A DNA stretch of 64,000 nt from Apteryx mantelli (Eukaryota > Chordata > Aves > Apterygiformes > Apterygidae), in NCBI RefSeq assembly GCF_036417845.1, contig NC_089990.1, positions 4,042,001-4,106,000 of the forward strand. The letters run 5' to 3'. The translations under genes and the position numbers were made by a program. Position 1 is the stretch's first letter, and each line of letters opens with the position of its first letter. Of this stretch, positions 35,601 to 44,722 are shown piece after piece. The notes under the pieces were generated by a model that saw only the letters and a program-made list of their open reading frames with translations, had not been told where the DNA came from and made no database searches.

Positions 35601-37394
35601 ACTGAATCAGTTCCCCACCAGTTCAAAGCTGGTTGAGTACTCCAGCTTCCATTCTATGGTTATCAGTAAGGGCAGCTTTCACTCGGGCAAACCATTGCTG
35701 CAGCTACAGAGAAAATCTGAAAACCTTGAGAACTGCTTCTGATCTGCAGTGAGCAGGCAGGTATTGGGATATTCAGTACCGTTTGGATAAACAGCAAAGT
35801 AGCGCGGCAGCAAGTCCAGCCTGTCTGTAGATAGATGGTAGGAAGCATGCTTCCCTTGTAGCATCATTCTCAGCCCCAGAAAATTGTATTTCCTGTCCTG
35901 TCAATAGGTAAGTGCAACATTATTTATCCATGTTGGAAACAAACTGTTTGATAATGGTGGAGATGAACTGTGAAGTACAGGATGGCTCAGAAGGAATTCT
36001 GTCCTCTGCTTAGCAGAAAAAAACATCTGTGTTTTCCCACTGTAATATTAAACTCTAATGCACTCTTGATTAGTCGGGTTTAAAGTGAAAACTCTATTAT
36101 CTGATTAGCTGTAGCTCTGTTTGCTACTCTAGGATGCTTACCCAGAGATGGAGATCCTTTGGTTGATGACAAGAGCCTGGAATACAGGAATATTTCAGTA
36201 TAGCGTCGGTAAATACAAGGAAGCTGAGCAGTGGTGTGGACTAGGAATGCGTTTCCTCAGTCACTTAGGATCTCTGAAGAAAAGCTATGAAGGCCATGTA
36301 AGTGGAAGCAGATGGGTATGAGGAGGTGGGAATGGATTTGTTAGGAATAATTAGTAGTGGAAGGGAAGAAGTGAATTTTTTTTTGAGGATATGGATCTGA
36401 GTGAAGAAACCACTACATATGATCCTTAAAGAATTTCAGGGGAAGCATAATGCCTAAATAATTTGGGGGAGCTTGATGGTGAAAGATTTTTTGAAAGTGA
36501 ATCCAGAATAGATTTGACACACAGCAAAAAATAATGTGGTGTCCTTTTACTGGAAGGATTATGCAAATAACTGACTGGAAATAAACTTCTGACTATTTGT
36601 GGCCGTGAGGGTGTCCTTGTGCCTAGCCTTCGTTCACTAAAGGCAAGGTGCTGTACCAGTTTAGTTAAATCAGCTTTTGTGTGGATACTTTTAAGCTTGG
36701 TTTCTAGTATAATCTAATCTACTATAAATTGGGTTTAAACTGATGTGATTGAAAATTATTAAAGCACATCTTTCCAGGTGTTGCTTAGCCACATCCTGTG
36801 AGGGAGAAACTTGGGGTACGATACCTCTGTAGAAAGCAACAAGACATGTTCTTACTCTGTCATAAGTAAGCTGCTCTCTCTACACTTTTTGGTTTGGGTA
36901 CTGCTATATTAGTCGCAACAAAGTACAGCCTGGATGTTGTATGCAGTTATCATTCATTCTTGCATGCACAAGTCAGTCAATCAAGAGCTGGTTGCAACTT
37001 CTATACCGTTTTAAATACATCAGTTAAGGCAATAAGAATAGCTTTATACATTGATGTAAGAATCCGCTATAAGCTATGCTTTATATCAATACAACTAAAT
37101 CCATCTTTGATAGGTTGCACTGATTTGACTATATTTTTTTCTAAACCACTGTGTTCAAATCTGTGCACAAATCTTTACATCAACCTGAATTTTTAGGTTT
37201 AGAAGCTGTAGTTTCCCACCTATTCTCTCACTTCTGTTCCCTGTCACTTCCTGTTATCTAGTTGAATGCTACCGCTTTATCCATCCTTGTTCACTCAGAC
37301 AACTGTTGGTGCTTATATTCTCCAGATGATTGGTCTTTATAGTGAGGTGCTGGATAAGTTGGACAGAGCAAAAGGGCTTCCATGTGAAGAATAG
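2494..37394 (+). CDS. TEX11: Testis-expressed 11 (TEX11), ZIP4/SPO22-like meiotic TPR protein, 29 coding exons
   Basis: TEX11 is the vertebrate homologue of yeast Zip4/Spo22, a TPR-repeat protein on meiotic chromosome axes that promotes synapsis and class I crossovers; human loss causes male infertility. I joined 29 exons into one open frame of 928 aa, close to the human length of about 940. Every junction has matching phase and GT/AG. Recognisable blocks include [92 protein letters not shown] and [11 protein letters not shown]. The SPO22/ZIP4 domain should cover roughly residues 180-480. The start at 2494 is the first suitable ATG downstream of the shared promoter, with G at -3 and +4. The same frame is open further upstream to an ATG at 2173, but that lies inside the opposed NCBP2L first exon. 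The C-terminus (KGLPCEE) is shorter than the human tail. DLG3 lies tail to tail downstream. Confidence 0.95.
2608..2720 (+). CDS. TEX11: TEX11 exon 2, residues 9-46
   Basis: The acceptor is CTTGCAG. Encodes [20 protein letters not shown] and an Ala-rich helix ending SAAE; donor GTAGCG, phase 0. N-terminal helical region, weakly conserved in the family. Confidence 0.82.
2918..2974. repeat. Perfect 26-bp palindrome followed by a 10-bp hairpin
   Basis: In TEX11 intron 2, 2918-2930 (TCTTACGCATCTG) and 2931-2943 are exact reverse complements with no spacer. Six bases further on, ATTATGGGTC (2949-2958) and GACCCATAAT (2965-2974) form a second stem around a 6-base loop. Origin unknown. Confidence 0.85.
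4781..4865 (+). CDS. TEX11: TEX11 exon 3, residues 47-75
   Basis: Encodes [20 protein letters not shown] and ISDEQRAK, matching the human [10 protein letters not shown] block. Donor GTATGT, phase 1. Confidence 0.9.
5230..5276. repeat. 26-bp perfect palindrome with an outer 7-bp stem
   Basis: In TEX11 intron 3, AGATTGTTTCTTT (5244-5256) is followed directly by its reverse complement (5257-5269). Outside it, ATTGATG (5230-5236) pairs with CATCAAT (5270-5276), leaving a one-sided 7-nt bulge. It could be a MITE remnant or a structured intronic hairpin. Confidence 0.8.
6085..6164 (+). CDS. TEX11: TEX11 exon 4, residues 75-101
   Basis: Encodes [20 protein letters not shown] and TIRRQIL, close to human LRHVACKLVCMCEG. 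Donor GTAAGA, phase 0. Confidence 0.93.
6650..6730 (+). CDS. TEX11: TEX11 exon 5, residues 102-128
   Basis: Encodes [20 protein letters not shown] and FLEIAVS; TGKGW(I/V)DIG is a family hallmark. 81 nt, symmetric phase 0. Confidence 0.93.
6813..6932 (+). CDS. TEX11: TEX11 exon 6, residues 129-168
   Basis: Encodes [14 protein letters not shown], a charged linker, then [15 protein letters not shown]. 120 nt, phase 0 at both ends; a TPR-type helix pair. Confidence 0.9.
8404..8484 (+). CDS. TEX11: TEX11 exon 7, residues 169-195
   Basis: Encodes [20 protein letters not shown] and [17 protein letters not shown] is a TPR helix. 81 nt, phase 0 at both ends. Confidence 0.92.
9807..9892 (+). CDS. TEX11: TEX11 exon 8, residues 196-224
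   Basis: Encodes [20 protein letters not shown] and [18 protein letters not shown] is highly conserved. Phase 2 donor GTAATG. Confidence 0.94.
11780..11837 (+). CDS. TEX11: TEX11 exon 9, residues 224-243
   Basis: Encodes [20 protein letters not shown], matching human SQSYDIGKMD. Donor GTAAGA. Confidence 0.92.
12668..12763 (+). CDS. TEX11: TEX11 exon 10, residues 244-275
   Basis: Encodes [20 protein letters not shown] and [12 protein letters not shown], a strongly conserved SPO22-type TPR repeat. Phase 0, 96 nt. Confidence 0.94.
13762..13843 (+). CDS. TEX11: TEX11 exon 11, residues 276-303
   Basis: Encodes [20 protein letters not shown] and SDEDINA; phase 1 donor GTATCA. Confidence 0.92.
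15707..15785 (+). CDS. TEX11: TEX11 exon 12, residues 303-329
   Basis: Encodes [20 protein letters not shown] and LLLEHG; phase 2 donor GTATGA. Confidence 0.91.
16020..16452. repeat. Unclassified GC-shifted block in TEX11 intron 12, possible old LTR or repeat
   Basis: About 430 bp that is clearly richer in G and C than the AT-rich intron around it. It has internal similarity (repeats of AGGTCCAGGGTCCATCCAGG-like motifs) and a TTAAATA element near 16352. It has no coding sense and I do not recognise the family; insertion of a retroelement piece is one explanation. Confidence 0.3.
17223..17401 (+). CDS. TEX11: TEX11 exon 13, residues 329-389
   Basis: The longest exon (179 nt). Encodes [40 protein letters not shown] and [20 protein letters not shown]. 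The donor GTCTGT is weaker than its neighbours. Confidence 0.92.
18080..18165 (+). CDS. TEX11: TEX11 exon 14, residues 389-417
   Basis: Encodes [20 protein letters not shown] and WDRAAKKYE. Donor GTTTGA, phase 0. Confidence 0.92.
19396..19520 (-). mobile_element. CR1 LINE 3'-end fragment, antisense
   Basis: In TEX11 intron 14, the stretch with GGGGTCAGACCAAAGATCC then AGCTAGCCCAGTGTCCTGTC is the reverse complement of the CR1 tail, recalled as CTGGGCTAGATGGACC followed by TCTGACCC. The downstream segment (GGGAAGAGTAGGAACAGGG) continues the CR1 3' UTR similarity. Diverged and non-coding. Confidence 0.75.
19694..19831 (+). CDS. TEX11: TEX11 exon 15, residues 418-463
   Basis: Encodes [40 protein letters not shown] and LKQLDK, a classic TPR repeat. 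Phase 0, 138 nt. Confidence 0.94.
20570..20672 (+). CDS. TEX11: TEX11 exon 16, residues 464-498
   Basis: Encodes [20 protein letters not shown] and [14 protein letters not shown]. Phase 1 donor GTAGAA. Confidence 0.93.
21480..21806 (+). mobile_element. CR1 LINE fragment (reverse transcriptase region), sense
   Basis: In TEX11 intron 16, the sequence around AAAAGGGGGAAAAGTAGG, GAATTATAGGCCAGCCAGC and GACATGGATTTATCAGG resembles the CR1 ORF2 segment that encodes the C-terminal RT region. The reading frame is broken. It appears continuous with the sense fragment at 22020-22560, split by an antisense piece. Confidence 0.65.
21807..22010 (-). mobile_element. CR1 3' UTR fragment, antisense, nested in another CR1
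   Basis: ACTAGGTCAAACCAAAGCCC followed by AGTATCCTTG is the reverse complement of the CR1 tail, and GGGAAGACTGTAAAAATAGGG continues it. It has the same family and orientation as 19396-19520 and sits between two sense CR1 pieces. Confidence 0.65.
22020..22560 (+). mobile_element. CR1 LINE 3' portion, sense
   Basis: Blocks match the CR1 ORF2 end and 3' UTR in order: CTAGGCCATTGTATAA, TTGGACTGTTCATC, TAACACAGAGAAAC, GGTTTAAAACAG, AATTGTGGAGTTCATTGCC, and the tail GGTACTGAGCTAGACGGACC. It has internal deletions and no open frame, so it is an old 5'-truncated copy. Confidence 0.8.
23294..23418 (+). CDS. TEX11: TEX11 exon 17, residues 498-539
   Basis: Encodes [34 protein letters not shown] and LAAQIALE. 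Donor GTAACA, phase 0. Confidence 0.92.
23599..23644. repeat. Poly(T) run of 46
   Basis: An uninterrupted T46 in TEX11 intron 17. Read on the minus strand it is A46 and could be the tail of a retroposed copy, but I could not find target-site duplications. Its true length may vary or be misassembled. Confidence 0.9.
24190..24275 (+). CDS. TEX11: TEX11 exon 18, residues 540-568
   Basis: Encodes [20 protein letters not shown] and CQQVFAAL. Phase 2 donor GTAAGA. Confidence 0.92.
24320..24343. repeat. Poly(T) run of 24
   Basis: A T24 tract in TEX11 intron 18, in the same orientation as the T46 tract and also followed by AAGA. Confidence 0.9.
24933..24986 (+). CDS. TEX11: TEX11 exon 19, residues 568-586
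   Basis: The smallest internal coding exon of the 3' half (54 nt). Encodes [18 protein letters not shown]. Phase 2 donor GTGAGT. Confidence 0.9.
25618..25658 (+). CDS. TEX11: TEX11 exon 20, residues 586-600
   Basis: A 41-nt exon encoding [14 protein letters not shown]. It is supported by flanking AG/GT and by the phase match to exons 19 and 21. Confidence 0.85.
26936..27022 (+). CDS. TEX11: TEX11 exon 21, residues 600-629
   Basis: Encodes [16 protein letters not shown] and [13 protein letters not shown]. The WFRK block precedes AWNLAVQ across the next junction, as in human. 87 nt, phase 1 at both ends. Confidence 0.9.
27674..27698. repeat. 11-bp stem, 3-nt loop hairpin
   Basis: In TEX11 intron 21, AAAACGTTATC (27674-27684) and GATAACGTTTT (27688-27698) are perfect inverted repeats separated by ACA. 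Confidence 0.8.
28700..28770 (+). CDS. TEX11: TEX11 exon 22, residues 629-652
   Basis: Encodes [20 protein letters not shown] and LSFK. Acceptor TTTTTGTTAG, donor GTATGT, phase 0. Confidence 0.93.
29331..29447 (+). CDS. TEX11: TEX11 exon 23, residues 653-691
   Basis: Encodes [20 protein letters not shown] and [19 protein letters not shown]; the SQFCPSD and ARKTCLLMA-type blocks are strongly conserved. 117 nt, phase 0. Confidence 0.95.
30337..30409 (+). CDS. TEX11: TEX11 exon 24, residues 692-716
   Basis: Encodes [20 protein letters not shown] and LKLT. The acceptor (TAAAATAG) has a poor pyrimidine tract. Phase 1 donor GTAAGC. Confidence 0.88.
31968..32117 (+). CDS. TEX11: TEX11 exon 25, residues 716-766
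   Basis: Encodes [39 protein letters not shown] and [19 protein letters not shown](A/V)RAKLNDP is a family hallmark. 150 nt, phase 1. Confidence 0.95.
33116..33224 (+). CDS. TEX11: TEX11 exon 26, residues 766-802
   Basis: Encodes [20 protein letters not shown] and [16 protein letters not shown]. Acceptor TTTTCAAG; phase 2 donor GTTAGT. Confidence 0.92.
34263..34383 (+). CDS. TEX11: TEX11 exon 27, residues 802-842
   Basis: Encodes [20 protein letters not shown] and [29 protein letters not shown] is conserved with human. Donor GTAAGT, phase 0. Confidence 0.94.
36133..36297 (+). CDS. TEX11: TEX11 exon 28, residues 843-897
   Basis: Encodes [40 protein letters not shown] and [15 protein letters not shown]. 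165 nt, phase 0, donor GTAAGT. Confidence 0.95.
37299..37394 (+). CDS. TEX11: TEX11 exon 29 (last coding), residues 898-928 and stop
   Basis: Encodes [20 protein letters not shown] and [11 protein letters not shown], then TAG at 37392-37394. Human continues with a longer, poorly conserved tail. Confidence 0.92.
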   Translation, partial: TTVGAYILQMIGLYSEVLDKLDRAKGLPCEE

Positions 37395-37624
37395 CGACAG
37401 CCACAACTGCAAAAAAGGAGGACAGCGGTCCCTCTTGGAAACGTTCTGCTGAATGAGAGAGGCTGTTAGCTCTGCAGGGACATGGGGTCACAGGAGCGTT
37501 GGAAAAGAAGCCAGGATCTCCCTCTTGCTGGCAATTTAAAAGTTTTGTACTTTTCAGGAAGTATTTATTGAAGAAATGTAATTGTTTTCCTCTAGGGAAT
37601 CATTTTCATTCTATAACAGTTGGA

Positions 37625-37721
37625 AATAAATCCATAACTTTCTCATGAGATGGGTCTGCTGTTGTATAAATGGTTAGTTTAAATGTCTGGTTTTAGTAGT
37701 AGTGGCAATGTGAACAATAAA
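37625..37721 (+). terminator. TEX11 poly(A) signals
   Basis: AATAAA at 37625-37630 and again at 37716-37721 lie 231 and 322 bp after the TEX11 stop. Either would give a short 3' UTR; the choice is not resolvable from sequence alone. Confidence 0.6.
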
Positions 37722-40700
37722 AGTATTTCAGGACCATGCATCTCCTCTGGATGCCATGGCTGCCTTGCTACGTCAGTATTTATCAGATGATTGTTTAGTT
37801 TTCAGTCCATTTCAATATATGCAAGAATTCAGAGATGTTTGCCAGGATCACAATTTAGTTAGAATAAAAAAAGAGCAGGTGCTCTCCAGCTAACAGAAAA
37901 AAGCTAAAGCTTTGACTAGACACTGCTGCTTATAGACCACTAAATGTAACACACCAGGCATAATTCACCATGAATTATGGCCAGGATGGTGGCCATAGAA
38001 AGGAAGAAATTGCATTAGTTCTACTTCTTTCTGAAAGACTGATGTGCTCTGGAAGAAGAGCTTCTACTTGTGATGTGCTTAGTGGAGTGGTCTGGGCCCT
38101 TCCCAGCAAGAAGTAAATAAAAAATTTGGCTGCACTGCATCCTTTTATCAAAGCTACAGGGCTGTCTCCTTTTGACAGTTGAGTAAACCACATATAAGCG
38201 ATTTCTACTTTTGTGTGCACCAGGCACCACTTTGGGTCCCACTGCTGAAACTGGAAACCAGCCCTTATCATACCTGGCACATCCTCATGTCTGTTATGCA
38301 GCTGGATACTGGCTCATTTCCGGAAGCAAGATGCATGCAGACGCGTAAGTCACTGTGGCTTTTACAGCAACGTAAGTAGGAACATAATGTATGAAGCATT
38401 TTTTAGTACTGCACAGGTTGGCATCAGCTTCTGAGTAATAGTGCAAGAATGAGACTCCCTCCCGGAGCGAATTTCATAGAAGACAGCAACCAGGAAAGTT
38501 GTCAGGACATTTATAGGATATGGTGCCTGTGATAACCGGATACTGGGCACTGCGGCCGAGGCTGGTGCTGCCTGAGCTGTGCCTCTGCTAGACATTTTTT
38601 GTGCAGTGTCTTGTTGCCATAGAGGCTCTGCTAGATAGAAGTATACACTGGTAGGAATAGGGATGTACCTTTGTGGGATGCAAAAATGAAAGCAAAAATA
38701 ATTATCCTCAGCTGGAGACTATTTATCTGTTCTTATTGCTGAGGTCTACCGCAGGGCCTTTATTTGTCAGACTGAGGTAATATAAGCAATTTTCGCTGGA
38801 AGCCACTTCAACTGGCCTTGAGTGGCATTTTTTTTATGGTACCCAGGCAATCAGCAGGGCTAGCTGATTGCAGATGACTCCTGTGAGACAGAAATAGGAG
38901 GATGGGTCTATTTAGAGTAAGTTCTCCACATAGCGTGCTCAATTCACTGGCTCTGATGTAGATCTCAGTGAGCAGCTGGCTTGCAGGTCTCTAATGAAAA
39001 ATGTGCTGTTTATCTAAGAAACGCCTCTGAACCCATAAAAAGCCAGGCCTCAACTGTCACATAAACTTTTGGAGTCACAGTTTTGGAGACAGTATGCTCC
39101 GTCACATTGATACAGTAGCCATAAATGATGCTATAGAGTCAGAGGTATCCACTGCTGCTGGTCGTACCTCCTTGGTGCCTGCCAGGCCTCCTTTAATTAC
39201 GGTTCTCAGTTCTGACGTGCCCAAAGGGTAAACAGTTAAAGGTGTCAGACTGTACCAGATGAGGAGATCATATTTGCCCAGTAAGTATGGCAGGTAATTA
39301 CATACAGCTGTAGAAAGGCAGCATTGTATGTGGTTTTGCCTATAGCCAGAATTGTTTGAATTCTCTTTTTTCCTTGGAGATGCTCAGTTTGATATCTTTT
39401 ATAGTACAGACTTAACTAATGAGTCCAGATCAGATCCGTTTAGACTCTGCCGATGGTACGTCTTACCTCTTCTGTGCTCATTTTCACATTGTGTATTTTG
39501 TTCCAGGCTTTATATTTACCATAGGTTTTATGTAGGGCAAGAATTTCTCTCCTTCTAGTTGAATCAGACATTAATTAGCTGTCAGGTACTTTGGAGGAGC
39601 CCTTTGATACTGTTTTTGTTGCACTCATTAGTTTTAGGTCTACAACAAGCTCTTGAAAGCTATTTACAAAGTCATTTTTCATCCATTTCAAAGCTACTGC
39701 CTTGCTGGGAGATGAGGCAGAGAGGTCTTTGATGGCAATACAGGATGCTGGTCTGCCTGCACATTGCTGTAAGCATCCTTGCAGTGGCCGCAGCTGAGAA
39801 TGGGCTCTGCTTTCTTGAGAGCAATGGCAACCTGTCCTGTGATCCTGATGTGGTGGGCAATTAGGCTCTATCTGTAGTAGTAAATTAGCTAATACACGGT
39901 TAAGGTTCCCAGGCACTGCAGTGCTAACATCTGTGATACAAAACTGCAGAATGCTCCCCGTTATGTTTGTAGCTCTTGCCACCTAGCACTCCCAAATAAA
40001 TCCTGGGCCAAAGTTGGGATTTCCAGTGACCATTCCCAATGGGATGGTTTGCATGCAAGCACTCTGCTTTGCAGGCTGAGTTTGTTAGTGTAGATGTAGG
40101 CTGGTCCTTGCCAGTTGACCTCAGCGTTTATTTTACTGGGCTAAATGTTGCTTTGTAGTCCAGTAGCCCAGCTAGGATGACTGCAGGATATAAGCCGTCT
40201 TAAGCCAGTAACAGCAGAGCTCACCATACAGTTAGTTACTGAACTCTTTACCTGAGACAAGGAAAATCTTTTTTCCCATGCAGTAAGAAGAAAGAGCTAG
40301 TTTATATGCCAGGGCTGGGGTGGGGTGAGTAGGGGGAAACCTGCACAGCTCTGCCAATACAAAATCAGTGTTCACTCCCCTTCAAGTCTTCTCTTTTCAT
40401 TGAGCAGCCTGCTTTCAGCTTGCAGGATGCGGGTGCTCACCCTGAGCTGTTAGCAGATGGCTCCAGAGGGTGGCATTGCAGCAGCAGTTACACGCACTGT
40501 GGCAGCTACAAGGTGTGCTGAACATTTGCTCTGTGACTGCAGCGTTCCTCCTGGCTTCCGAGAGCACAAATGGGGCATCGACTGTAGTGGTTCACATATG
40601 CTGCCCCCCGCCCCCAGCCTGTATTTCACACCCTCTCTTTTTCCTAATCTGCCATTTTTTTTAACTGTCTTGGGAGCAGCAACAGTCCAGAGGAGCAAAG

Positions 40701-43330
40701 GAAATGCAGTGTGACTTGGAGAATGGGCTGGGGTAGAGGGTATTTTACCCCACAGCCATAGGAATGTGGCTGCAGGGAATGTGGTCGGGGGGAAAAAAAA
40801 GGCCTTGCTGAGCCCTGGAGCCCCTTCTGCCACCGCTCGTCCAGAAGTACCTGCAATAGGAGCGCTGGCCCTCCAGCAACCTGAGCTCTCTATCCCAGTT
40901 GGGATGGCCTTAGGGCTAGCTCGCACCGTGCAGCCTGGGAAGTGCTTCTCTGTCATTAATATAGTGGCTACTTGGAGCATTTTGGAGGGGAAGGAAGAAA
41001 GAGAGGCTGGTCTGGCCAGTAGCTCTAAGGTCAAGGCCAGAAGACTTGAAGTGATCCCAGTAATCAGAAATCAAGGTAATTGGAAGAGGTCTGAAGCTCA
41101 TTAGAGGATTGGGCAGAAGCTTTGGTCAAGTCATGTACTGGAGCTAAGAATAGGGAGGAAATACCACCGGCAGCCCTGTGGCGAGGCAAACATGGCCCCA
41201 ACAAGATTTTGCTAGTGACAATCATCTCCTGTATGCTTGTACCATGAGCAGCAGCTACACTAGCTGACCCAAACAGTTTAACATTTTTAATGAGGGTTAA
41301 AAAACTAAAAAACAACATTGGCCCTCATTTTGGAGGGAAGGGAAATAAACACTAAAGGACAGCATAGATAAGGTTCCTTCAGTGAAAGACACTTGTCACA
41401 CACTGATAACATTATATTCTTCACTGCAGAGCCTTTAGTGCCCTGCGGCCTGCTATGAAGGTCTGAGGAAAGCAGAGAAGAACCGTCCTTGAAGGTTACG
41501 CGGCATCTGCTACCACTGCATCAGGAGCAAGAAAGGCCGCGTGCAAGACAGCTATGCAGGTACCTGCATCTCAGGCACCAATGGGGAGAAACTTTTGGAG
41601 AAAGCTGTTAAATTTCTTTAAAACCCTCATCCAGTGGCCTCATAGATACTGCGCTTCTCTTTGGTTAAGAAGGACGAGACAGTTAATTAACCAGAAGAGC
41701 AGAGGGACAGAAGCAGAGAACATGTTTCTCTATAGCACAAGCCGCTTATGGTCTAGTTTCCTACAAGTGGTTTAGGGCGGATTAGTTTCTTGCCTGTTGC
41801 AATCACACCGGTAGCAGAGCATCTTGGAGAGGGGAAAAAAGCAACCCCCCCCCCCCCCCAGCCCTATTTCACACCCAGGACACTGCTCTGCTGTTTCAAA
41901 GTCCTGCTGAACCATGCGAAGGTCCTGATAGGCAGAGCCGTTCGACCTTAGCCAGAAAAACAGCTGGTGAAAAGGCTTCAGAAGAGCAAGTTCTCCTTCC
42001 TTTCACAGCATCCTCAGGCTGTTAGCACATGGCTAACGGCCCTCCTTCTACCCTTTCTTCTGCATTGCTCTACGCGCAGTTGGTTTATGAGGTGAGAGAT
42101 GCTGAGGCCATAAGCCAAGCTCTGTCCTGTAAAGCCAGAGACGGGGGTGTTGGGTGCCCCAGGAACAGCGCTCGGGTGCTCGTACCCCATAGCTGCCTGA
42201 AGACGGAACACACATACGGAGAAGCTCCGAAAACTTGTGCTTCCACCACCTTCCCCTCCCACCTTTCAGCAAAAGTTTGTCGTAGGAAGAGCTGCCCAAT
42301 GGCTGCATTTGCCATTTGCCCGGTGAGCTCCGTAAGCTGTGGACGGTCTGCAAGCTGGATGCCCAGGCTCAGCAGGACACTCACTTTCCTTGAAATCTCA
42401 CTTTACGCCGCATGCAATTTGGAAAGAAAAAAGACTCCAAGGTTTAAAAAAAACAACCCAACCCTCTCACCTTTGAGTCACCTCAGCTCAGTGACAAAGC
42501 AGATTCAGACAGGAATGTGCAGTACACCAGTAAAACCAGTTGTCTGCCAGGGAACCCTCCTATTCACTGTACTCAAAGACAGTAGAAAAAGGAAATCTGT
42601 AAAGTATGGCATTGCTAGAGACGGCTTCTAGCCAGTCCCTGGGTATTTCCTGAAGTCAAACTTGCGCTTTACAACTTCTTCCTTCTTCTCTCTGATGTAT
42701 AACTAGCACGTTAAACTGTAAAAAAGATATTCCATATTAGCAGGACTATGTGCACTTTGCTGCCTTTATACCCAATAGGGGACAGTTACGCAGCAACATG
42801 TAATTCCTATCATTTCATACCAATTCACAGCGCAAATTCCCCACAATCCAAGCTGCAGCCCAAAACACGCTCGCTGTCTCAAGTCATCAGCCCAAAGCCG
42901 GTCTGCACGGCCATGACCAGACCAAAGCGCTTCTCAGTGGCCTGGTTACGGCTGCGAGTAAAACCACTTCCTTTTAGTCTTTTTATTTTCGTTTTCTTTT
43001 AGGCCAGTTCTCAGCGACCGCCTTATCCTAGAAAACAAGTATTTTTTTTTTGCTTCAGCCTGATTCTTTTAACACTTGCGTTTACTGTGGCAAGACGGCA
43101 CCAACAGTTGCTAAGAGCAGCGCCAAACCCAGGGCCTGGCCCCCAGTGACGGACTCTGCAAGAAGCTCTCGAAGACGGAGTTCTTTGCAACTCTCTGTTT
43201 ATTAAAAATATATGTCTCCTTGGAAGAAGCACTGGTAACCAACTAGCGTTGTCATGATCGATTCGATACTGTCAGCTATGCCATGGAGTACCGCAGTTTT
43301 TTGGGTTTTTTTTTTTTCCTCCATGTGACT
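37722..43330. other. Intergenic DNA between TEX11 and the DLG3 3' side; no supported gene
   Basis: Mixed-composition DNA, AT-rich at the left and more GC-rich toward the right. It has several open frames of 100-200 codons, for example 42029-42631 plus, 40450-41034 minus and 39575-39982 minus. None shows a recognisable family motif or conserved splice structure. A C-run lies at about 41846-41860. A TTTATT at 43198-43203 reads AATAAA on the minus strand and could be a distal DLG3 poly(A) signal. I see no RNA gene or CR1 tail. Confidence 0.6.
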
Positions 43331-43349
43331 TGATGAGAGGGAGACAGGC

Positions 43350-44450
43350 TAATAGGAGAGGAAAAAAACTAGAAAGCCGGGGGACGGGCGCCCTGCGAGC
43401 AGCAGCTCATGAGCTTTTGTCTCACTTAGGCCACTTCTCCAGGGAACGACGTTTACGGCAGCTGGAGCCAGGCCAGCGGAGCAGGTTTCTCATGTGGAGC
43501 AGGACTCCGTTGCCAGAGCTCGATCCCGGAGGACACTACATTGACAGCAGCGTGGTGGCCATCACCGCCGCCGTGCTAACGGCAGCATCCAGGCTGCAGC
43601 CCTGTCTGTCCCGGAGGCGGCTCCTGCCCCTCCGGGCTCCTTGCGCCGCAGGGCAGTTCAGGACAGCTTCCGACACCCATGCGAGCTCACGGCAGGGCTC
43701 GCTCACACGCGCGTGCCAGCGGTGGCCGCGCACGCAGCGACAGCCCGGGAGCAGCGCCCTGTGCCACCTGGCAGCATTCACTTATCACTAGTTAAAAGTG
43801 GGGGGGGACGACTGGGCCGTGACTTACCTGCTTCTGCTCGTACGGCGACCTCCTCTGTGCCGAGAAACACTACGCACAGGGCTTTCGGAAGGAGGGCGCG
43901 CTCGTCTGCCTCGACTAGGGCTCCCCGAAAACGCGGCTTGTTGCCCAAGGCTGCACGAGCTTCCCTGCCGAGCACCGCGCTCCGGCCCTGCGCCTTCGAA
44001 GGTGGCAGCCAGCGCAGCCTGGCGGCAGCTCGCCCTCGCCCCGCTAACGGCCGGAGATGTCGAAGAAACGGGAGAAGGGGGGGATGCGCCTTCACCTGCC
44101 AAGCCCCAACCTGCAGAGCGGCGAGCGAGGCTGCTCCTGGGGAGGCTCCCGCCGCTTCCAGTGGAAGCGGAGCCGGGAAGCTGGCGCACAGCGAGGGACG
44201 GAGGGAGGGACGGAGGGAGGGAGGGCGCGTTTCAGCTGCTGCGCGATTCTGTTACTGACTTGGAAAAGCGCGAGCGTCCGTCCGAGGCGCAGCCGGGGTC
44301 CTTTCCTTTCGGCGGCTCACGCAGACGGGAACGCCAGCACGCCGCCACGAGCGGGAACGGAGCGTTTCACCTGTGAGCACAGGGCCGGCCCAACGTCCCC
44401 GGGTTTTCCGCAGCGACAAGCACGGCCGGTACGTTTGTTCCAGGTGGCTG
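43350..44450. promoter_or_regulatory. Orphan CpG island downstream of DLG3, possible unannotated transcript start
   Basis: About 1.1 kb of dense CpG sequence between the 3' ends of TEX11 and DLG3, where no known promoter is expected. On the minus strand it has a perfect donor, CAG|GTAAGT (exon side ending at 43828), and another, CAG|GTGAAG (ending at 44096). A GGGA-rich tandem tract lies at about 44193-44228. Overlapping open frames are probably a composition effect. A lncRNA or alternative promoter is possible but unproven. Confidence 0.4.
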
Positions 44451-44716
44451 GTAGAGTTACTTCCTAACTAAACACCGCAGATCTAGATTCTATTTACAAT
44501 AGAGCCAGCTTAAAAAATAAGTTAAAAAAATTGGATTTTATACCCGTTCAGTTCATTATTAACAAGAGGAAAAAAAAATGGAATAATGGAAAAAAAAAAA
44601 AAAAAGCCAACACAGCAACACAATATGGTTTTGGTTTAACATCAGCTTAAAAAAAATAGAACCAAAAGGAAACCTCTCATGCAAACACAGAGGGTGGTGT
44701 GTAAAACAATGTGCAA

Positions 44717-44722
44717 TTTAAT
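44717..44722 (-). terminator. Candidate DLG3 poly(A) signal ATTAAA
   Basis: The minus-strand hexamer ATTAAA is 861 nt after the stop codon. A CA dinucleotide and a CTGTGTTTG stretch follow at typical cleavage and downstream-element distances. Confidence 0.45.

Noticed and set aside
39575-39982. 135-codon minus-strand open frame, somewhat protein-like in composition
   Set aside because: I could not connect it to any family or to neighbouring exons. It might deserve a database search, but there is no positive evidence.
40450-41034. 194-codon minus-strand open frame
   Set aside because: No recognisable domain, no splice or polyadenylation context, and competing open frames on the other strand.
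42029-42631. 200-codon plus-strand open frame between TEX11 and DLG3
   Set aside because: No family motif; overlapping minus-strand frames are also open, and the residue mix is that of translated non-coding DNA.
43641-44376. Overlapping 205- and 192-codon frames in the orphan CpG island
   Set aside because: Two plus-strand and two minus-strand frames are open over the same bases, as expected in CpG-rich DNA. I report the island, not a protein.
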